A DNA stretch of 64,000 nt from Salinirubrum litoreum (GCF_020567425.1 NZ_JAJCVJ010000002.1:1-64000), one strand, 5' to 3'. Positions 33,113 to 42,500 are shown, counted from the first letter of the stretch. Notes: a model not told the origin generated them from the sequence alone. Numbers and translations are program-made.

Positions 33113-34144
33113 TCAGTATTGCGGCTCGAACACGAGATCCTCGTGACTGTACGAGTACGTGCTCACGCCCTCATCATCACAGATCTCGGCGAGACTCGCA
33201 GGCGACAGAGAACCGGGATTGTCTACTGCGTCGTCGAGTTTCGGCTGGAAGGTGAGAGTGATGTCCCTGTCTTGCTCTTCGTCGACGTCGACGACGATCC
33301 CGAGGTCCGGATCGTCGTAATCCGGCTTGATAACATAATCACCCACGGTGAAGGGTTGCTCGGCGCGTTCGAGATTCGTGTGCTTGTAGGTGTACAGTCG
33401 AATGTCCTGGTCGTCACAGTACGAGGCGAGTTTCGCAGGATGGATCTCTCGCCAGTCGCCGGGTCCTTCGTCCAGCGTACTCGGGAACGCGACGCTCACC
33501 GCCTCACCGTCCATCGTCTGCCCGTAGAGGCTCACGTCCGCTTCTGGAGGGAGGACTTCGACCACGACTGCGACCGAGGCGTCGTCGTCGGACTTCTGGA
33601 CCCGATCTCCCGGCTTGAACGGATTCTGTGGCTTCTGATTCAGGTGTGCCGTGTTCGGCCCGAGGTCGTGCAACTCGTTCATCGGCCGTGCCGCGAGGTG
33701 GGCCAGCTTGTCGGGTTCGTCGCCGGTGTACTGCTTCTGCATCTCGACCTTCGATTTCAGTGTCTCAACGTGCTCCCACCCCAGCAAGATCAGTGCGTCC
33801 TCGTTGTCCCGGTGCCAGACCATCACCACGATGTCGTCGTCCGGGTCGGTTTCGAGGATCGACGCTGGCTTGAACGCCGAGACGTCACGCGAGGTCTTCA
33901 CGTCGACCTCGTAGCCGAACACCTCGAAGTCGTATCCTGCAAAGCTCTCGGGATTACACCGTCTGATTGCTTCCTCGTTTACCCACTCCCACGTTTCGAC
34001 GGGGAGGTACTCTCTACAGAATTGCTCGAAAGCGAGTTCGCCGAGGTTACCGATCCGCTTGACCGACTGTTGCTCTGCTCCCTGAATGACTGCCTGGTGG
34101 TGGGCCCGCTCGCGGTCGATCTCGTCGGGGGTGTAGACGTACAC
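33113..34144 (-). CDS. PD-(D/E)XK nuclease-like domain fused to two SH3/KOW-like repeats
   Basis: 343 residues. The N-terminal nuclease-like core shows GNLGELAFEQFC (Glu36), GYDFEVFGYEVDVKTS (Asp72, Asp81-x-Lys83) and VMVWHRDNEDALILLGW, as in Holliday-junction/VSR-like PD-(D/E)XK folds. Two tandem barrel-like repeats follow: FKPGDRVQKSDDDASVAVVVEV (from about 176) and FTVGDYVIKPDYDDPDLGIVVDVDEEQ (from about 263), each ending in a similar LAxxCDDxxxxxYxY motif. The duplication and the fusion are unusual. Possibly a DNA-modification-sensing nuclease. Confidence 0.65.
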   Translation of the reverse strand: MYVYTPDEIDRERAHHQAVIQGAEQQSVKRIGNLGELAFEQFCREYLPVETWEWVNEEAIRRCNPESFAGYDFEVFGYEVDVKTSRDVSAFKPASILETDPDDDIVVMVWHRDNEDALILLGWEHVETLKSKVEMQKQYTGDEPDKLAHLAARPMNELHDLGPNTAHLNQKPQNPFKPGDRVQKSDDDASVAVVVEVLPPEADVSLYGQTMDGEAVSVAFPSTLDEGPGDWREIHPAKLASYCDDQDIRLYTYKHTNLERAEQPFTVGDYVIKPDYDDPDLGIVVDVDEEQDRDITLTFQPKLDDAVDNPGSLSPASLAEICDDEGVSTYSYSHEDLVFEPQY

Positions 34145-34405
34145 ACCCGGCTATCTGTCGAACAGTAGTATAATTATTCTGTTGTAAATTGGCTGAACAC
34201 ACTGGACTGTGGGTCGTGGTTGAGATGTCGGGAAGACAGCCGGTCCGGGCACTTTTCGGCTCAACCGCTCGGATCTACCTAGTGAGCACACTGTTCTGAT
34301 TTTTTTCGCGTCATCTCAGGCGATGACGACTGAACAGCCCAGCAACGGAGTCACACTGATTTCGAGTGAAGGTTCAAATACCAGATCGGCCCCAGGAGAG
34401 GTATC

Positions 34406-35281
34406 GTGACTACACCAGACGAGTGCCTTGACGCACTCCGAGAAGCGGCTGATCGTCTCGGAAAGTCACCCTCGAAGCCCGAGTATGAGCAACTCGGACT
34501 CACACCGTCCGCTTCAACGGTTCTACGGCATCACGGATCGTGGAACAAGGCGAAAGAACGCGCAGGCTTGGAAACGAGTGCCAGCTCTGGGTCTCGACTT
34601 GGAGACAAACCCAAACACGTCACACTACCTGAAGGAGAGTCGTGGGAAGACCTCAGTCAGGATCAGCGTTGGCACTACAAGAACAGGGAGTGGAACACTG
34701 AGCGCACACTCGCACGGCGTCAAGAACATCGGAAATGGATTCGAACACTCAAACGAGAGAGCAATGGTTGCCGTCAGTGTGGAGAGTCCGATCCTCGGTG
34801 TCTTGACTTCCATCATCGAAAGCCAAGCGAGAAAGAGATGGCCATCAACAAGATGGTGCTCTATGGCTACTCAAAATCCCGCATCAGAGCAGAGATCGAG
34901 AAGTGTGAACTTCTCTGTGCGAACTGTCACGCCCGATTTCACCGAACGAAACCTGGTGAAGAAATTCTCAGCACAGTAGGGGAAATGGATCTCTCTTCAG
35001 GGAAAGTCACAGAAGAGACCCTTGGTGAGCTGGAAGAGGTAGGATACACCAAGGCTGATCGCCTTAGGTTGTGGACCTCATTGTACAAGCGGGACCGCGG
35101 CTGTCAGAGCTGTGGTGAATCGGATCCGAGCTCTCTGCAGTTTCACCACGAAAACGGTGACAAGACTCGCGGTGTCGGAGCGATGATCTCGGATAGTTAC
35201 CCAACCGAAGAGGTGCTAGCAGAAGTCAAGAAGTGTACTGTGCTCTGCGCTAACTGTCACCGGAAAACACACCGACGCTGA
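34406..35281 (+). CDS. Protein with homing-endonuclease-associated repeat and two HNH-like zinc motifs
   Basis: 291 residues, GTG start. Residues about 5-55 (ECLDALREAADRLGKSPSKPEYEQLGL...HHGSWNKAKERAGL) are a homing-endonuclease-associated HNH repeat. Two HNH-like modules follow. The first is CRQCGESDPRCLDFHH...CELLCANCHARFH (about 121-178). The second is CQSCGESDPSSLQFHHENGD...CTVLCANCHRKTH (about 231-288), an obvious internal duplication. Each has C-x2-C, His-His and C-x2-C-H spacing. It sits just before the tRNA-Gln. It could be a nicking or homing-type endonuclease. Confidence 0.75.
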   Translation: MTTPDECLDALREAADRLGKSPSKPEYEQLGLTPSASTVLRHHGSWNKAKERAGLETSASSGSRLGDKPKHVTLPEGESWEDLSQDQRWHYKNREWNTERTLARRQEHRKWIRTLKRESNGCRQCGESDPRCLDFHHRKPSEKEMAINKMVLYGYSKSRIRAEIEKCELLCANCHARFHRTKPGEEILSTVGEMDLSSGKVTEETLGELEEVGYTKADRLRLWTSLYKRDRGCQSCGESDPSSLQFHHENGDKTRGVGAMISDSYPTEEVLAEVKKCTVLCANCHRKTHRR

Positions 35282-35335
35282 TCGATCAGGAGAAAGCGAC
35301 AGGATTTAGTACGACACTGCCGTCTGCCCAAGTGG

Positions 35336-35408
35336 AGTCCTGTGGTGTAGTGGCCAATCATGTGAGCTTCTGGGGCTCACGACGGAGGTTCGAATCCTCC
35401 CAGGACTA
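35336..35408 (+). tRNA. tRNA-Gln (anticodon CTG)
   Basis: A 73-base cloverleaf: acceptor AGTCCTG/CAGGACT, short D stem GTG/CAT, anticodon stem TGAGC/GCTCA around loop TTCTGGG (anticodon CTG), T stem GGAGG/CCTCC around TTCGAAT, discriminator A. No intron, and no CCA in the gene. tRNA genes are common integration sites, but I found no repeat of its 3' end elsewhere in the window. The next 240 bases (35409-35648) show no gene. Confidence 0.92.
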
Positions 35409-35648
35409 TTCTCGATTCCTTCCGTGCTCAGTAAGGAGGAGAGCCATTTCGGTTCAGCCAACTGCCACCAGATCTCCCCTTGAAGTTTGGTAACGATGAG
35501 CGGCTGCCATGTCCTTATGACAGATTTTTGAGTGTAACTAGCAGTCCAGCTGAAGACGGGTTTAACCACAGTGGAGGGGCCGGTGCGTAATTTGGTTATA
35601 TAGTCACAAAACGTAGTTTCAAGTCTTTTATCCGACTCCACTGAAGAA

Positions 35649-37736
35649 ATGAGGAGCCTGTCGCTAGTTCACGTCAGGGACCGCGAGGCGTTTGAGCGGA
35701 CCGTCACGACACCTGTAGAGATCACGGAAGACGCGCCTGGGGATCTAAACAGAGGCGACAAGCTGCGTCTCTGGGCTATTCACCACGACGACAGCGAGCG
35801 AAACAGAACAGAGTACGAGGCACTCGCGCCGGGAGACGGGGTAGTATTCCACGACGGTGAGAACGTATTCGCTGCCGGTGAGGTCGGGCGGCTGTTCGAT
35901 GTCGAGCAAGCGGGTGCCGAACTCGGCGACTGGCTCTGGGATGACCCGCACCGAACACTGGCGTTCACAGTCGAGGAGTTTGTGGAGGGCCTCACTGTCT
36001 CGCTCGATGCTGTTTGGGAGGCATTCGGGTACGGCCCGGAACACAGTACGAGTACAGCACTCACTCGGGCTTCCGCATCTGCGCTCGATACGCTCGAACA
36101 GGAGTACGACACGTTGGAGGCGTTCTATGGCTGGCTCGTTGACGCACCAGAACATAGCCGCAAACTAGCCGCAGAGATCGAGCCGTCATCAACATCTTCG
36201 GCGCCGTATTACTGGGTAAATCAGAGCAATAACCCCGAGGAGATCGAGGAGGGATATCTACAGGCACCGCTTGACTCCTTCCCGAACTACGACCTCCGGA
36301 AACTCGAGCCGGGAGATCTCGTATTCAACTACCGAAATGGTGAGATAATCGGTGTTTCAGCGGTTGAGGGGCACGCCTACGTCGTAGACACAGACGCAGA
36401 AGAACAAAAGCACCGAGTGGACATCGATTTGGACCGATTTGCTGACCCAATTCGATTTGCCGATGTCTTCGAGTATCTGACTCGGGAAGACGTCCGGCTC
36501 GATAAGTACTATCCGGTTAACCCTGCAGGGATCAATCAGCAGTACCTGTTCAACCTAAGCGAGAAAGCAGGCGACTACCTACTCGAACGTGGACGTCACG
36601 AGAGCGTTCAAGTAGACCGACTCGAAGACCGCCTTTCCCTTCCGAGAGTCGAGATCGACCTCCCCTCTGAACTTCACTTTCCGGATGGTGAATCAGCACG
36701 ACTCCAGCGCCAGATCAACGCCGCACTCAACGCTGGAAAACACATCATCTTGACCGGGCCGCCGGGCACCGGGAAGAGCCGACTCGCACGGGCAGTCGCA
36801 ACCCAAGCTGCTGAAACAGCCGCAGTCGATGACTACACCTTCACCACTGCAACAGCGGAGTGGACGACGTTCGATACGGTCGGCGGCTACGTCCCGAGTC
36901 GAGAAGACACAGGATTAGAGTTCGATCCCCGACTCGTCCTGCAGTGTTTCCGTGACGACGAGGAGCTCGTCAGAAACGAGTGGCTCGTCATCGACGAACT
37001 GAATCGCGCTGATATCGACAAGGCGCTCGGCCCGCTGTTCTCCGTGCTGTCGCAGGACTCGGTCGAGCTCCCCTTTGAGCGGGACGAGCGCATCCGAATC
37101 GACTGGGTCGAAAATCGAGACCAAGATACCTTCGAGTCGATCGCACGAAGCCCGGATCGCTTCCCCGTGACGCCCGCGTGGCGGCTGATCGGGACGATGA
37201 ATACGTTCGACAAGACATCGCTGTATGATCTCTCGTATGCGTTCATGCGCCGGTTCAGTTTCATCCATGTCGGCGTTCCCGGACTCACCACAGACACGGG
37301 GGCGGTCGACTACTCACTGCTCGACCCGAGCGGACAGACGAACTACGCCACTAAGTGGGCGAGAGCGACCCCAGAACTGCAGGACACCATCGTGGAGTAT
37401 CACCGAGAGCTGAGCCTCATCTGGGCGATCATCAACGACTATCGGACAATCGGCCCGGCCATCGTCCGGGATATGCTGGGGTATCTGGACGCCGCAGAGG
37501 GCGGTGACGATACGACGCCACTCACCACCGCGATCATCACCCTCGTCTTCCCGCAGTTGGAGGGAATGCGTCAGTCCGAACAGCGGGCGCTCATCGAGGA
37601 CCTCACCACCGGAAGCCTTCGCGGGGAGGCCAAGACTGGAGAAGACGACCCATCGGAATCGGTCGAGCTCCGGATCGATGCTCCATATCTCCGTGCGAAG
37701 GCACGCGACTTCTTCGAGTTGGACATCGAGGAGTGA
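35649..37736 (+). CDS. mcrB: McrB-like AAA+ NTPase with PUA/EVE-like N-terminal domains (system 1)
   Basis: 695 residues. The N-terminal region looks like two PUA/EVE-type base-recognition units (about 1-100: LNRGDKLRLWAIHHDD...GDGVVFHDGENVFAAGEV; and about 185-290: YYWVNQSNN...LEPGDLVFNYRNGEIIGVSAV). The AAA+ motor has Walker A GPPGTGKS (about 370-377), Walker B WLVIDELNRADIDKALGPL and the McrB signature GTMNTFDKTSLYDLSYAFMRRF (about 515). In McrBC, McrB recognises modified DNA, translocates on NTP hydrolysis and activates McrC. The next gene (McrC-like) starts 8 bases after the stop. Confidence 0.88.
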   Translation: MRSLSLVHVRDREAFERTVTTPVEITEDAPGDLNRGDKLRLWAIHHDDSERNRTEYEALAPGDGVVFHDGENVFAAGEVGRLFDVEQAGAELGDWLWDDPHRTLAFTVEEFVEGLTVSLDAVWEAFGYGPEHSTSTALTRASASALDTLEQEYDTLEAFYGWLVDAPEHSRKLAAEIEPSSTSSAPYYWVNQSNNPEEIEEGYLQAPLDSFPNYDLRKLEPGDLVFNYRNGEIIGVSAVEGHAYVVDTDAEEQKHRVDIDLDRFADPIRFADVFEYLTREDVRLDKYYPVNPAGINQQYLFNLSEKAGDYLLERGRHESVQVDRLEDRLSLPRVEIDLPSELHFPDGESARLQRQINAALNAGKHIILTGPPGTGKSRLARAVATQAAETAAVDDYTFTTATAEWTTFDTVGGYVPSREDTGLEFDPRLVLQCFRDDEELVRNEWLVIDELNRADIDKALGPLFSVLSQDSVELPFERDERIRIDWVENRDQDTFESIARSPDRFPVTPAWRLIGTMNTFDKTSLYDLSYAFMRRFSFIHVGVPGLTTDTGAVDYSLLDPSGQTNYATKWARATPELQDTIVEYHRELSLIWAIINDYRTIGPAIVRDMLGYLDAAEGGDDTTPLTTAIITLVFPQLEGMRQSEQRALIEDLTTGSLRGEAKTGEDDPSESVELRIDAPYLRAKARDFFELDIEE

Positions 37737-37743
37737 CGGTCGT

Positions 37744-39057
37744 ATGGTGAAGACACCACCCGAAGAGCTGGCCTCGTACGTGACCGATGAGCTAGTGACG
37801 TATCTCGGGAGCGGTCGTCTCAATGAATTCGCACTCACAGCAGCAATCGACTTTTCTGGGTTGGATATCGAAGGACTGGATCAGCTCAAACAGTTGCATT
37901 TCGTGCTGAGTGATGACGTCGTCGAGTTCATACACAAGCTCCCTGAGCGGCTCCGTCGAGTCAAGTCAGTGAGCAAGCAGACGAGTCAACTCGAACGCGG
38001 GGCAGTTCGCGGAAAGATCGATTGGCAGGAAACGATCCAGACCCGTGCGAAGACTGGATTCGATGACCGGACCGTGTTCGTCGTCGACCGGCCAGAAGTC
38101 GAGTATGACATCCCGGAGAATCGTGTCTTGAAGAAGTTGCTTGCGGTAATTGCCGAACCACTCGCACGGGATATCGAAGGGACGACGCAGGGATGGCGAG
38201 CAGCGTGGGATGATACCGATATTGTGCGTCTCCAGCGAACGCTGGCGAACAACGTTTATCTTGACGCCCTGCCGGACCCAGCCGAAATTTCGCTTTCCGG
38301 ACGAGATCTTGAAACAGCGAGACGATCCAGACACCGTCTCTACGCTGATTCGGCGCGACTCTACCGGCTGTACGACGACTTATTGAACGACCGGCTAGAC
38401 CGTCCAGCAGTACAGAAACTTCTCCAAGAGACGCTTGTCGTGCCCACAGAACCGCATCGACTTTTCGAGTTGTGCTGTGTGTTCGGGACGATACGTCGAC
38501 TGCAACGAGCGTACGGCGAGCTGACTCTCCAGCGAGTCGAACCCGGGATGGATGAACTCGCTCGCTTGGAGAGTGACAAACACCGGATCGACGTCTACTA
38601 CGACCAGACCGGTCCACTCCAGTTCACAGAGTCACTGCCATCGGTTGCAGAACTGCAGGACCGGGGCGCGGATGAACAGTTCATTCGACTGGCACGCGCA
38701 GGTGAAACACACCAGGAGGCAATGGAAACCTTCCTCGGTCAATCCAGTGAGAGATTGCTATACAGCGGACGGCCTGACGTTCTCGTGTTACGGTACGAGA
38801 GGGATCAAAAAGCGGATGGGGTGTTAACTGACTGCGTGATTGGCGAGGCGAAGTACACCGAATCAGAGGCGACGTTTTCTGTGGGAGTGCGAGAGCTACT
38901 GGAGTATGTGACCTTCGCACGTGATGAGAGTGGGTATTTGGAGGACTCCACTGTAGAGATAACAGGCGTGATTTACACGGACGGCGTCGAGACAACAACT
39001 GACCGTGGGTCAGGGCTTCGCCATCTCTCCACTGATGCGATTTTCCAGGAACAGTAA
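37744..39057 (+). CDS. mcrC: McrC-like nuclease subunit (system 1)
   Basis: 437 residues. The N-terminal two thirds is helical and typical of McrC/LlaJI-type subunits (VEYDIPENRVLKKLLAVIAEPL). The C-terminal PD-(D/E)XK nuclease shows GRPDVLVLRY (Asp near 345) and CVIGEAKY (Glu-x-Lys near 368-370). It is co-transcribed with the McrB-like motor and is unlike the second McrC at 59194, which has a different N-terminus. The start ATG at 37744 is 8 bases after the mcrB stop. Confidence 0.85.
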   Translation: MVKTPPEELASYVTDELVTYLGSGRLNEFALTAAIDFSGLDIEGLDQLKQLHFVLSDDVVEFIHKLPERLRRVKSVSKQTSQLERGAVRGKIDWQETIQTRAKTGFDDRTVFVVDRPEVEYDIPENRVLKKLLAVIAEPLARDIEGTTQGWRAAWDDTDIVRLQRTLANNVYLDALPDPAEISLSGRDLETARRSRHRLYADSARLYRLYDDLLNDRLDRPAVQKLLQETLVVPTEPHRLFELCCVFGTIRRLQRAYGELTLQRVEPGMDELARLESDKHRIDVYYDQTGPLQFTESLPSVAELQDRGADEQFIRLARAGETHQEAMETFLGQSSERLLYSGRPDVLVLRYERDQKADGVLTDCVIGEAKYTESEATFSVGVRELLEYVTFARDESGYLEDSTVEITGVIYTDGVETTTDRGSGLRHLSTDAIFQEQ

Positions 39058-39177
39058 GCTCGAGGTGGACTGATACTTCTGTGCGACTCTCTTACCACCC
39101 AACAGGCAGGGCGCTAACAAGGTAACGCACTGTCGGCAGATATCCTATAATCGAATACGACACAACGCAGAGACCGG

Positions 39178-39450
39178 ATGAAGCCGGCGGATGATCCGAT
39201 TCTGGAAGTCATCCGGAGCGATGGCAACATGACTCCCCTCGCAGTGTCCAAAGAAGGCTGGGTGCCGCGTGTCGACATTACCCGAAACTACGCTGGCCAG
39301 CGTTGTCGGGCACTCGCACGTCGGGGTATGCTCCGTTGCCTCGACAAGGGATTGTACGGAATCACCGACGAAGGTCTCCGCTACCTCGACGAAGAACTCG
39401 ACGCCAACTCGCTCGAAGAACGCGAGTCCATCAAGCCCGACAGCGAGTAG
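39178..39450 (+). CDS. PhiH1-repressor-like winged-helix protein
   Basis: 90 residues. DPILEVIRSDGNMTPLAVS...VDITRNYAGQRCRALARRGMLRCLDKGLYGITDEGLRYLDEELD is the haloarchaeal winged-helix fold related to the PhiH1 virus repressor. It could regulate nearby mobile or defence genes. Monocistronic. The flanking 39451-39770 region has no supported gene. Confidence 0.8.
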   Translation: MKPADDPILEVIRSDGNMTPLAVSKEGWVPRVDITRNYAGQRCRALARRGMLRCLDKGLYGITDEGLRYLDEELDANSLEERESIKPDSE

Positions 39451-39769
39451 CCTATTCTCTGCAGAGGTGTCGGCTCGGTTACTTTCACTCGATTCGCCAC
39501 GTTTACTACTGGTTCTGCGTATCGTGTACATGCTTCTCACAGGTCGTGGGAAGCGCCGTTCCGGTGTCTCCAGCACCGGGGCTTCTGCGACGGCGCTCCA
39601 ACTCCGTGGTTAGTAGATGGTAGCCAAAAGAGTCAGCCACGGACGCACGGCGGAAGTGGAACTGGAATCCGGGGTCAGTGGGAGTCGGAATCGAGTCTCG
39701 TTCTTTTTCCGTTTCCGACGTTCACGGTGGATACTGGTGATCGGCATCCATCGACCCACCGCATCGTCA

Positions 39770-39925
39770 GCATACGCTCGACCGCAACTCCGGCTCTTTG
39801 TCACCGTCTTGGACTTCTGGAGTGATCACAAGGCCGGTGATCTACCGGATTCGACTGGTCACACTGGCCGCGATTCTGTTCGTGATGGGTGTGCTCATGC
39901 TGGCGATCAGGCGCTCTAGGTAGGT
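39770..39925 (+). repeat. Repeat module with short membrane-peptide frame, copy 1
   Basis: CCGCAACTCCGGC...TCTGGAGT...CTACCGGATTCGACT is shared with 41255-41412. In one frame it encodes VIYRIRLVTLAAILFVMGVL and a basic end (GTG 39837, stop 39921-39923), a single membrane helix. It may be the 3' end of a lost membrane-protein gene. The stretch 39926-40120 is very AT-rich and serves as promoter for the next gene. Confidence 0.45.
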
Positions 39926-40120
39926 ATATACGAGATATGTATCAAGCGTCTTGGCTATCTTTTTCTTGTAAACGAACTCACTCCAACACTAGAGTTAGAA
40001 TATAGGTCTAATATTTAATTTATATTTAATAACCTTAGGAAATACTCTTTATAGACAAAATAGTTGAATGTGTCTATGTTTGGGATAAGGCATTTATGAT
40101 TCCGATACGTCATAAGAATT

Positions 40121-40945
40121 GTGACAGAAAGAGGCACTTTCCGCTTGGGTCGACTCAAAGTAGAGAATGGTAGTTTACCTACCGTTGATGAGGTCGCGGA
40201 CGCAATTAGTGACGATTTTACTGAGCGGACGAGTGAAGAAGACCCTGCGACAGGTGAGCCGATTACGTATCAAGAAAAAGGCCGAGACGTGTACAAGGCG
40301 ACAGACTACGACAATTACAACTTCTGTCACTTCACTTACGTTACTGACACGGACGAGAGCTTCCGAATCCGGGACGACGGTGAGGAGAGAGAGGAGGACC
40401 AAATTGTCCTTGAAGTAGCTTGGGTCGTCTACTTCGAGAACGGTCAGTATGCCTTCCAATCCCGTGACGATATCGCGGAGGCTTGGATTCCGAGGTTCAT
40501 CAAGCGCCGAACTGATAGGGAAATCACCAACGACGATCATCGAATGGATAGAATCGGACAGGAAGAACTGGAAGATCGATTCTACGGTGCTGACCGGATC
40601 ACGAAGGCAAAGTTCGGTCAATCGGGTGATGATGATGCTGGGCGGGCAGGAAGTGGGGGTAGCTTGGAAGAACTGGCCCGCCACTCCTCTGGCCTCACGT
40701 TTAGTACGGGCCAAGGGGGTGGCGGTAATCTCCAAGACGCCAGCCTGATTCGAGAAGCAGTGGAGGAACTCGAAATCAAGCGTATCAACGTCAAAAACGG
40801 CGACGAGAACATGATTACGCTCAAAGAATCTGGGCGTGTTGAGATCTCTTGGAACAACAACGACTGGGACGACGATGCCAGTGCTCGGAATCGAGGGCAA
40901 ACAATCCGGAGGAAGCTACGTCCATACCTGATCGCTGTAAGGTAA
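40121..40945 (+). CDS. Unknown 274-residue protein, candidate defence cargo
   Basis: GTG start behind a very AT-rich leader. Codon use is less GC-biased than in the flanks, suggesting recent transfer. The N-terminal 120 residues look beta-rich (NYNFCHFTYVTDTDESFRIRD; VLEVAWVVYFENGQYAFQS) and contain AEAWIPRFIKRR. The C-terminal domain (about 205-274: LIREAVEELEIKRINVKNGDENMITLKESGRVEISW) is separated by a Gly-rich linker (STGQGGGGN). No family is recognised. It lies between two copies of a repeated membrane-peptide/zinc-finger module. Confidence 0.6.
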   Translation: MTERGTFRLGRLKVENGSLPTVDEVADAISDDFTERTSEEDPATGEPITYQEKGRDVYKATDYDNYNFCHFTYVTDTDESFRIRDDGEEREEDQIVLEVAWVVYFENGQYAFQSRDDIAEAWIPRFIKRRTDREITNDDHRMDRIGQEELEDRFYGADRITKAKFGQSGDDDAGRAGSGGSLEELARHSSGLTFSTGQGGGGNLQDASLIREAVEELEIKRINVKNGDENMITLKESGRVEISWNNNDWDDDASARNRGQTIRRKLRPYLIAVR

Positions 40946-40955
40946 TTTAGATCGG

Positions 40956-41190
40956 AACTGGCGGCCAGTTGTCGGAAGTACGGGTCTCCAGCCCAGCGCG
41001 TCAGGCACGTGATGCAGTAGAACCCCCGTCTCGTGATTCCCAGTTCGCGAGTCCGTGCGGGAATCGGTAGCGGTGTCGCTCGATTCGCTGTGGATTCCTC
41101 GTCGCCATCGTGTACCCCCGTAGGAGCGTCCACTGATAGGGGTGCGCCAGACGTGGGGTGAAACTGGAAGTGGTCGAAGTGCTGGAACTC
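40956..41190 (-). pseudogene. Frameshifted relic of the 66-aa zinc-ribbon gene
   Basis: From 41108 leftward the sequence reads MATRNPQRIERHRYRFPHG, as in the intact copies at 2018 and 43364. A one-base deletion in the RDGG codons moves the remainder (FYCITCLTRWAGDPYFRQL) into another frame. The first zinc Cys is Phe (FPHGL for CPHGH). The upstream leader up to 41190 (GCGCCAGACGTGGGGTGAAACTGGAAGTGGTC) also matches the region upstream of the copy at 43364-43564. Confidence 0.75.
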
Positions 41191-41254
41191 GTTGGATTTA
41201 TTTCGCAGAAGTGTCGTTGATTCGATGACGGACGACAGGCATCAAGTCATCGAG

Positions 41255-41412
41255 ATCTGTCGGCCGCAACTCCGGCGAGTGATGCTGCAAGGGGTTTCTG
41301 GAGTAGTCACGACCGACGAGCTACCGGATTCGACTCTACACGCGGGTCTCCATTCTCGCGGTGATACTCGTGGTGGTGCTCGTGATTCTGGCGTTCTTGA
41401 TAGCGTCGTCTA
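41255..41412 (+). repeat. Repeat module with short membrane-peptide frame, copy 2
   Basis: Same block order as 39770-39925 (CCGCAACTCCGGCG...TTCTGGAGT...CTACCGGATTCGACT) with a frame that reads YRIRLYTRVSILAVILVVVL and ends near 41424. There is no start codon in that frame (a TAG precedes). Together with copy 1 it brackets the gene at 40121. Confidence 0.45.
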
Positions 41413-41494
41413 ACGTGACGACTTAGTTCCGATTGGTGAACAGTCATCTATCCAGATGGTTTTATGTATCGTCCATTGAATCACTAACCCAACA

Positions 41495-42496
41495 ATGCCT
41501 ACTCACGGTGTGATGCCCTACAATTTTCAACTGAGGAAGAAGGGGGATAAAGACAAACTCTGGGACCTAACCAACCTCCGGACACATGACCCAACGCTTT
41601 CCGACAATCACATCTTGGATATATTGGAGGATTTCTTACAACAGGTAACCGGTAACCTGGACAAAAATAAGGATGACGAGAAGGCAGTCGTCGTGAAAGA
41701 TTACAATGTCGACAAGAGCAACAACCTGGTTGAGGCGATCATCTCGACTGGCGATTTCGGATATCGTTCGGAACTCAGAGACGTGAACAGTGGGCAAGTC
41801 ACTCATAATAAGTCCACGAGCGAAGCAGAGCTAATTCCCTACTACCTCTCAATGTGGATTCCAGAGACGGTCAGTGGAGATCTGTATGAAAGCGGTCAGC
41901 GTGGTATCATGGTCTTCCAGCGAATCAATGGGAGAAGCATCATGACGCGGTTTAAAAAGCGGTTCCACTCATTCGCGCTCACTCATGACGACTGCAACAC
42001 AATGCTGGAGATGAATCCGATTACCAGACAGGAAGTTCTTCGTAAGGTTCTGCAATCTCAGAGTGTGAAGCGGATCGAGATCGAGGTGGACGAGGTCCCA
42101 GCGGACACTGAAAAGGAAGTCCAGTACATTGAGGGGATGGATACACACGACGCAGAGACTCAGTCAATTGTACTCAAACCGAAGCGAGGCGGCTCTCTTC
42201 TGCCAATAAAGAGTATTGCCCGTCAACTAAAACGAGACGGTGGGAGCTTCGCTCAGGTCGTATCAGACGACGTTTTGGAACTGAAAACTACAATTAAAAA
42301 CGAACACGGGAAGAAAGAAACATTCTCGCTGATCGACGACAAACTGAGGATGCGGAAGGAACTGGATCCCAGCCAAAAGAATCTCAATGGTGGGCTACCA
42401 ACAACTAGTTACTTGGCTGACCAAGCCGCACTGATGACCAATCAGGTCTTGCCACAAAATATAGTTAAAACGCTGAACTATTCAACAAAGGTATGA
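41495..42496 (+). CDS. RexA-like cytosolic protein, first gene of a two-gene candidate exclusion system
   Basis: 333 residues. No family is certain, but the order of segments recalls phage lambda RexA: an N-terminal DNNHxL-like stretch (LSDNHILDILEDF), a beta-rich middle (GIMVFQRINGRSIMTRFKKRF), an I-x-P-x(n) segment (EMNPITRQEVLRKVL...VKRIEIEV) and a C-terminal block SIVLKPKRGGSLLPIKSIARQL...LELKTTIKNEHGKKETFSLIDDKL comparable to RexA's DIVIKPKFKRDIKKVAKDI region. It is followed after 4 bases by a four-helix membrane protein. Lower GC than the flanks. It has no cysteines forming a zinc site and no signal peptide. The RexA relation is inference. Confidence 0.6.
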   Translation: MPTHGVMPYNFQLRKKGDKDKLWDLTNLRTHDPTLSDNHILDILEDFLQQVTGNLDKNKDDEKAVVVKDYNVDKSNNLVEAIISTGDFGYRSELRDVNSGQVTHNKSTSEAELIPYYLSMWIPETVSGDLYESGQRGIMVFQRINGRSIMTRFKKRFHSFALTHDDCNTMLEMNPITRQEVLRKVLQSQSVKRIEIEVDEVPADTEKEVQYIEGMDTHDAETQSIVLKPKRGGSLLPIKSIARQLKRDGGSFAQVVSDDVLELKTTIKNEHGKKETFSLIDDKLRMRKELDPSQKNLNGGLPTTSYLADQAALMTNQVLPQNIVKTLNYSTKV

Positions 42497-42500
42497 GAAA

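Noticed and set aside
33119-34168. Long open frame antisense to the nuclease/barrel protein at 33113-34144
   Set aside because: It mirrors the GC-biased codons of the real gene, has no family-like features, and the translation is Val/Arg/His-rich as expected for an antisense shadow.
35336-35408. tRNA as attachment site of an integrated element
   Set aside because: No duplicate of the tRNA 3' half and no integrase gene are visible in the window, so there is no evidence for a bounded integrative element here.
39617-39804. Open frames around the first membrane-peptide repeat
   Set aside because: Both strands give Arg/Ser-rich translations without conserved features; the region looks like decayed sequence.
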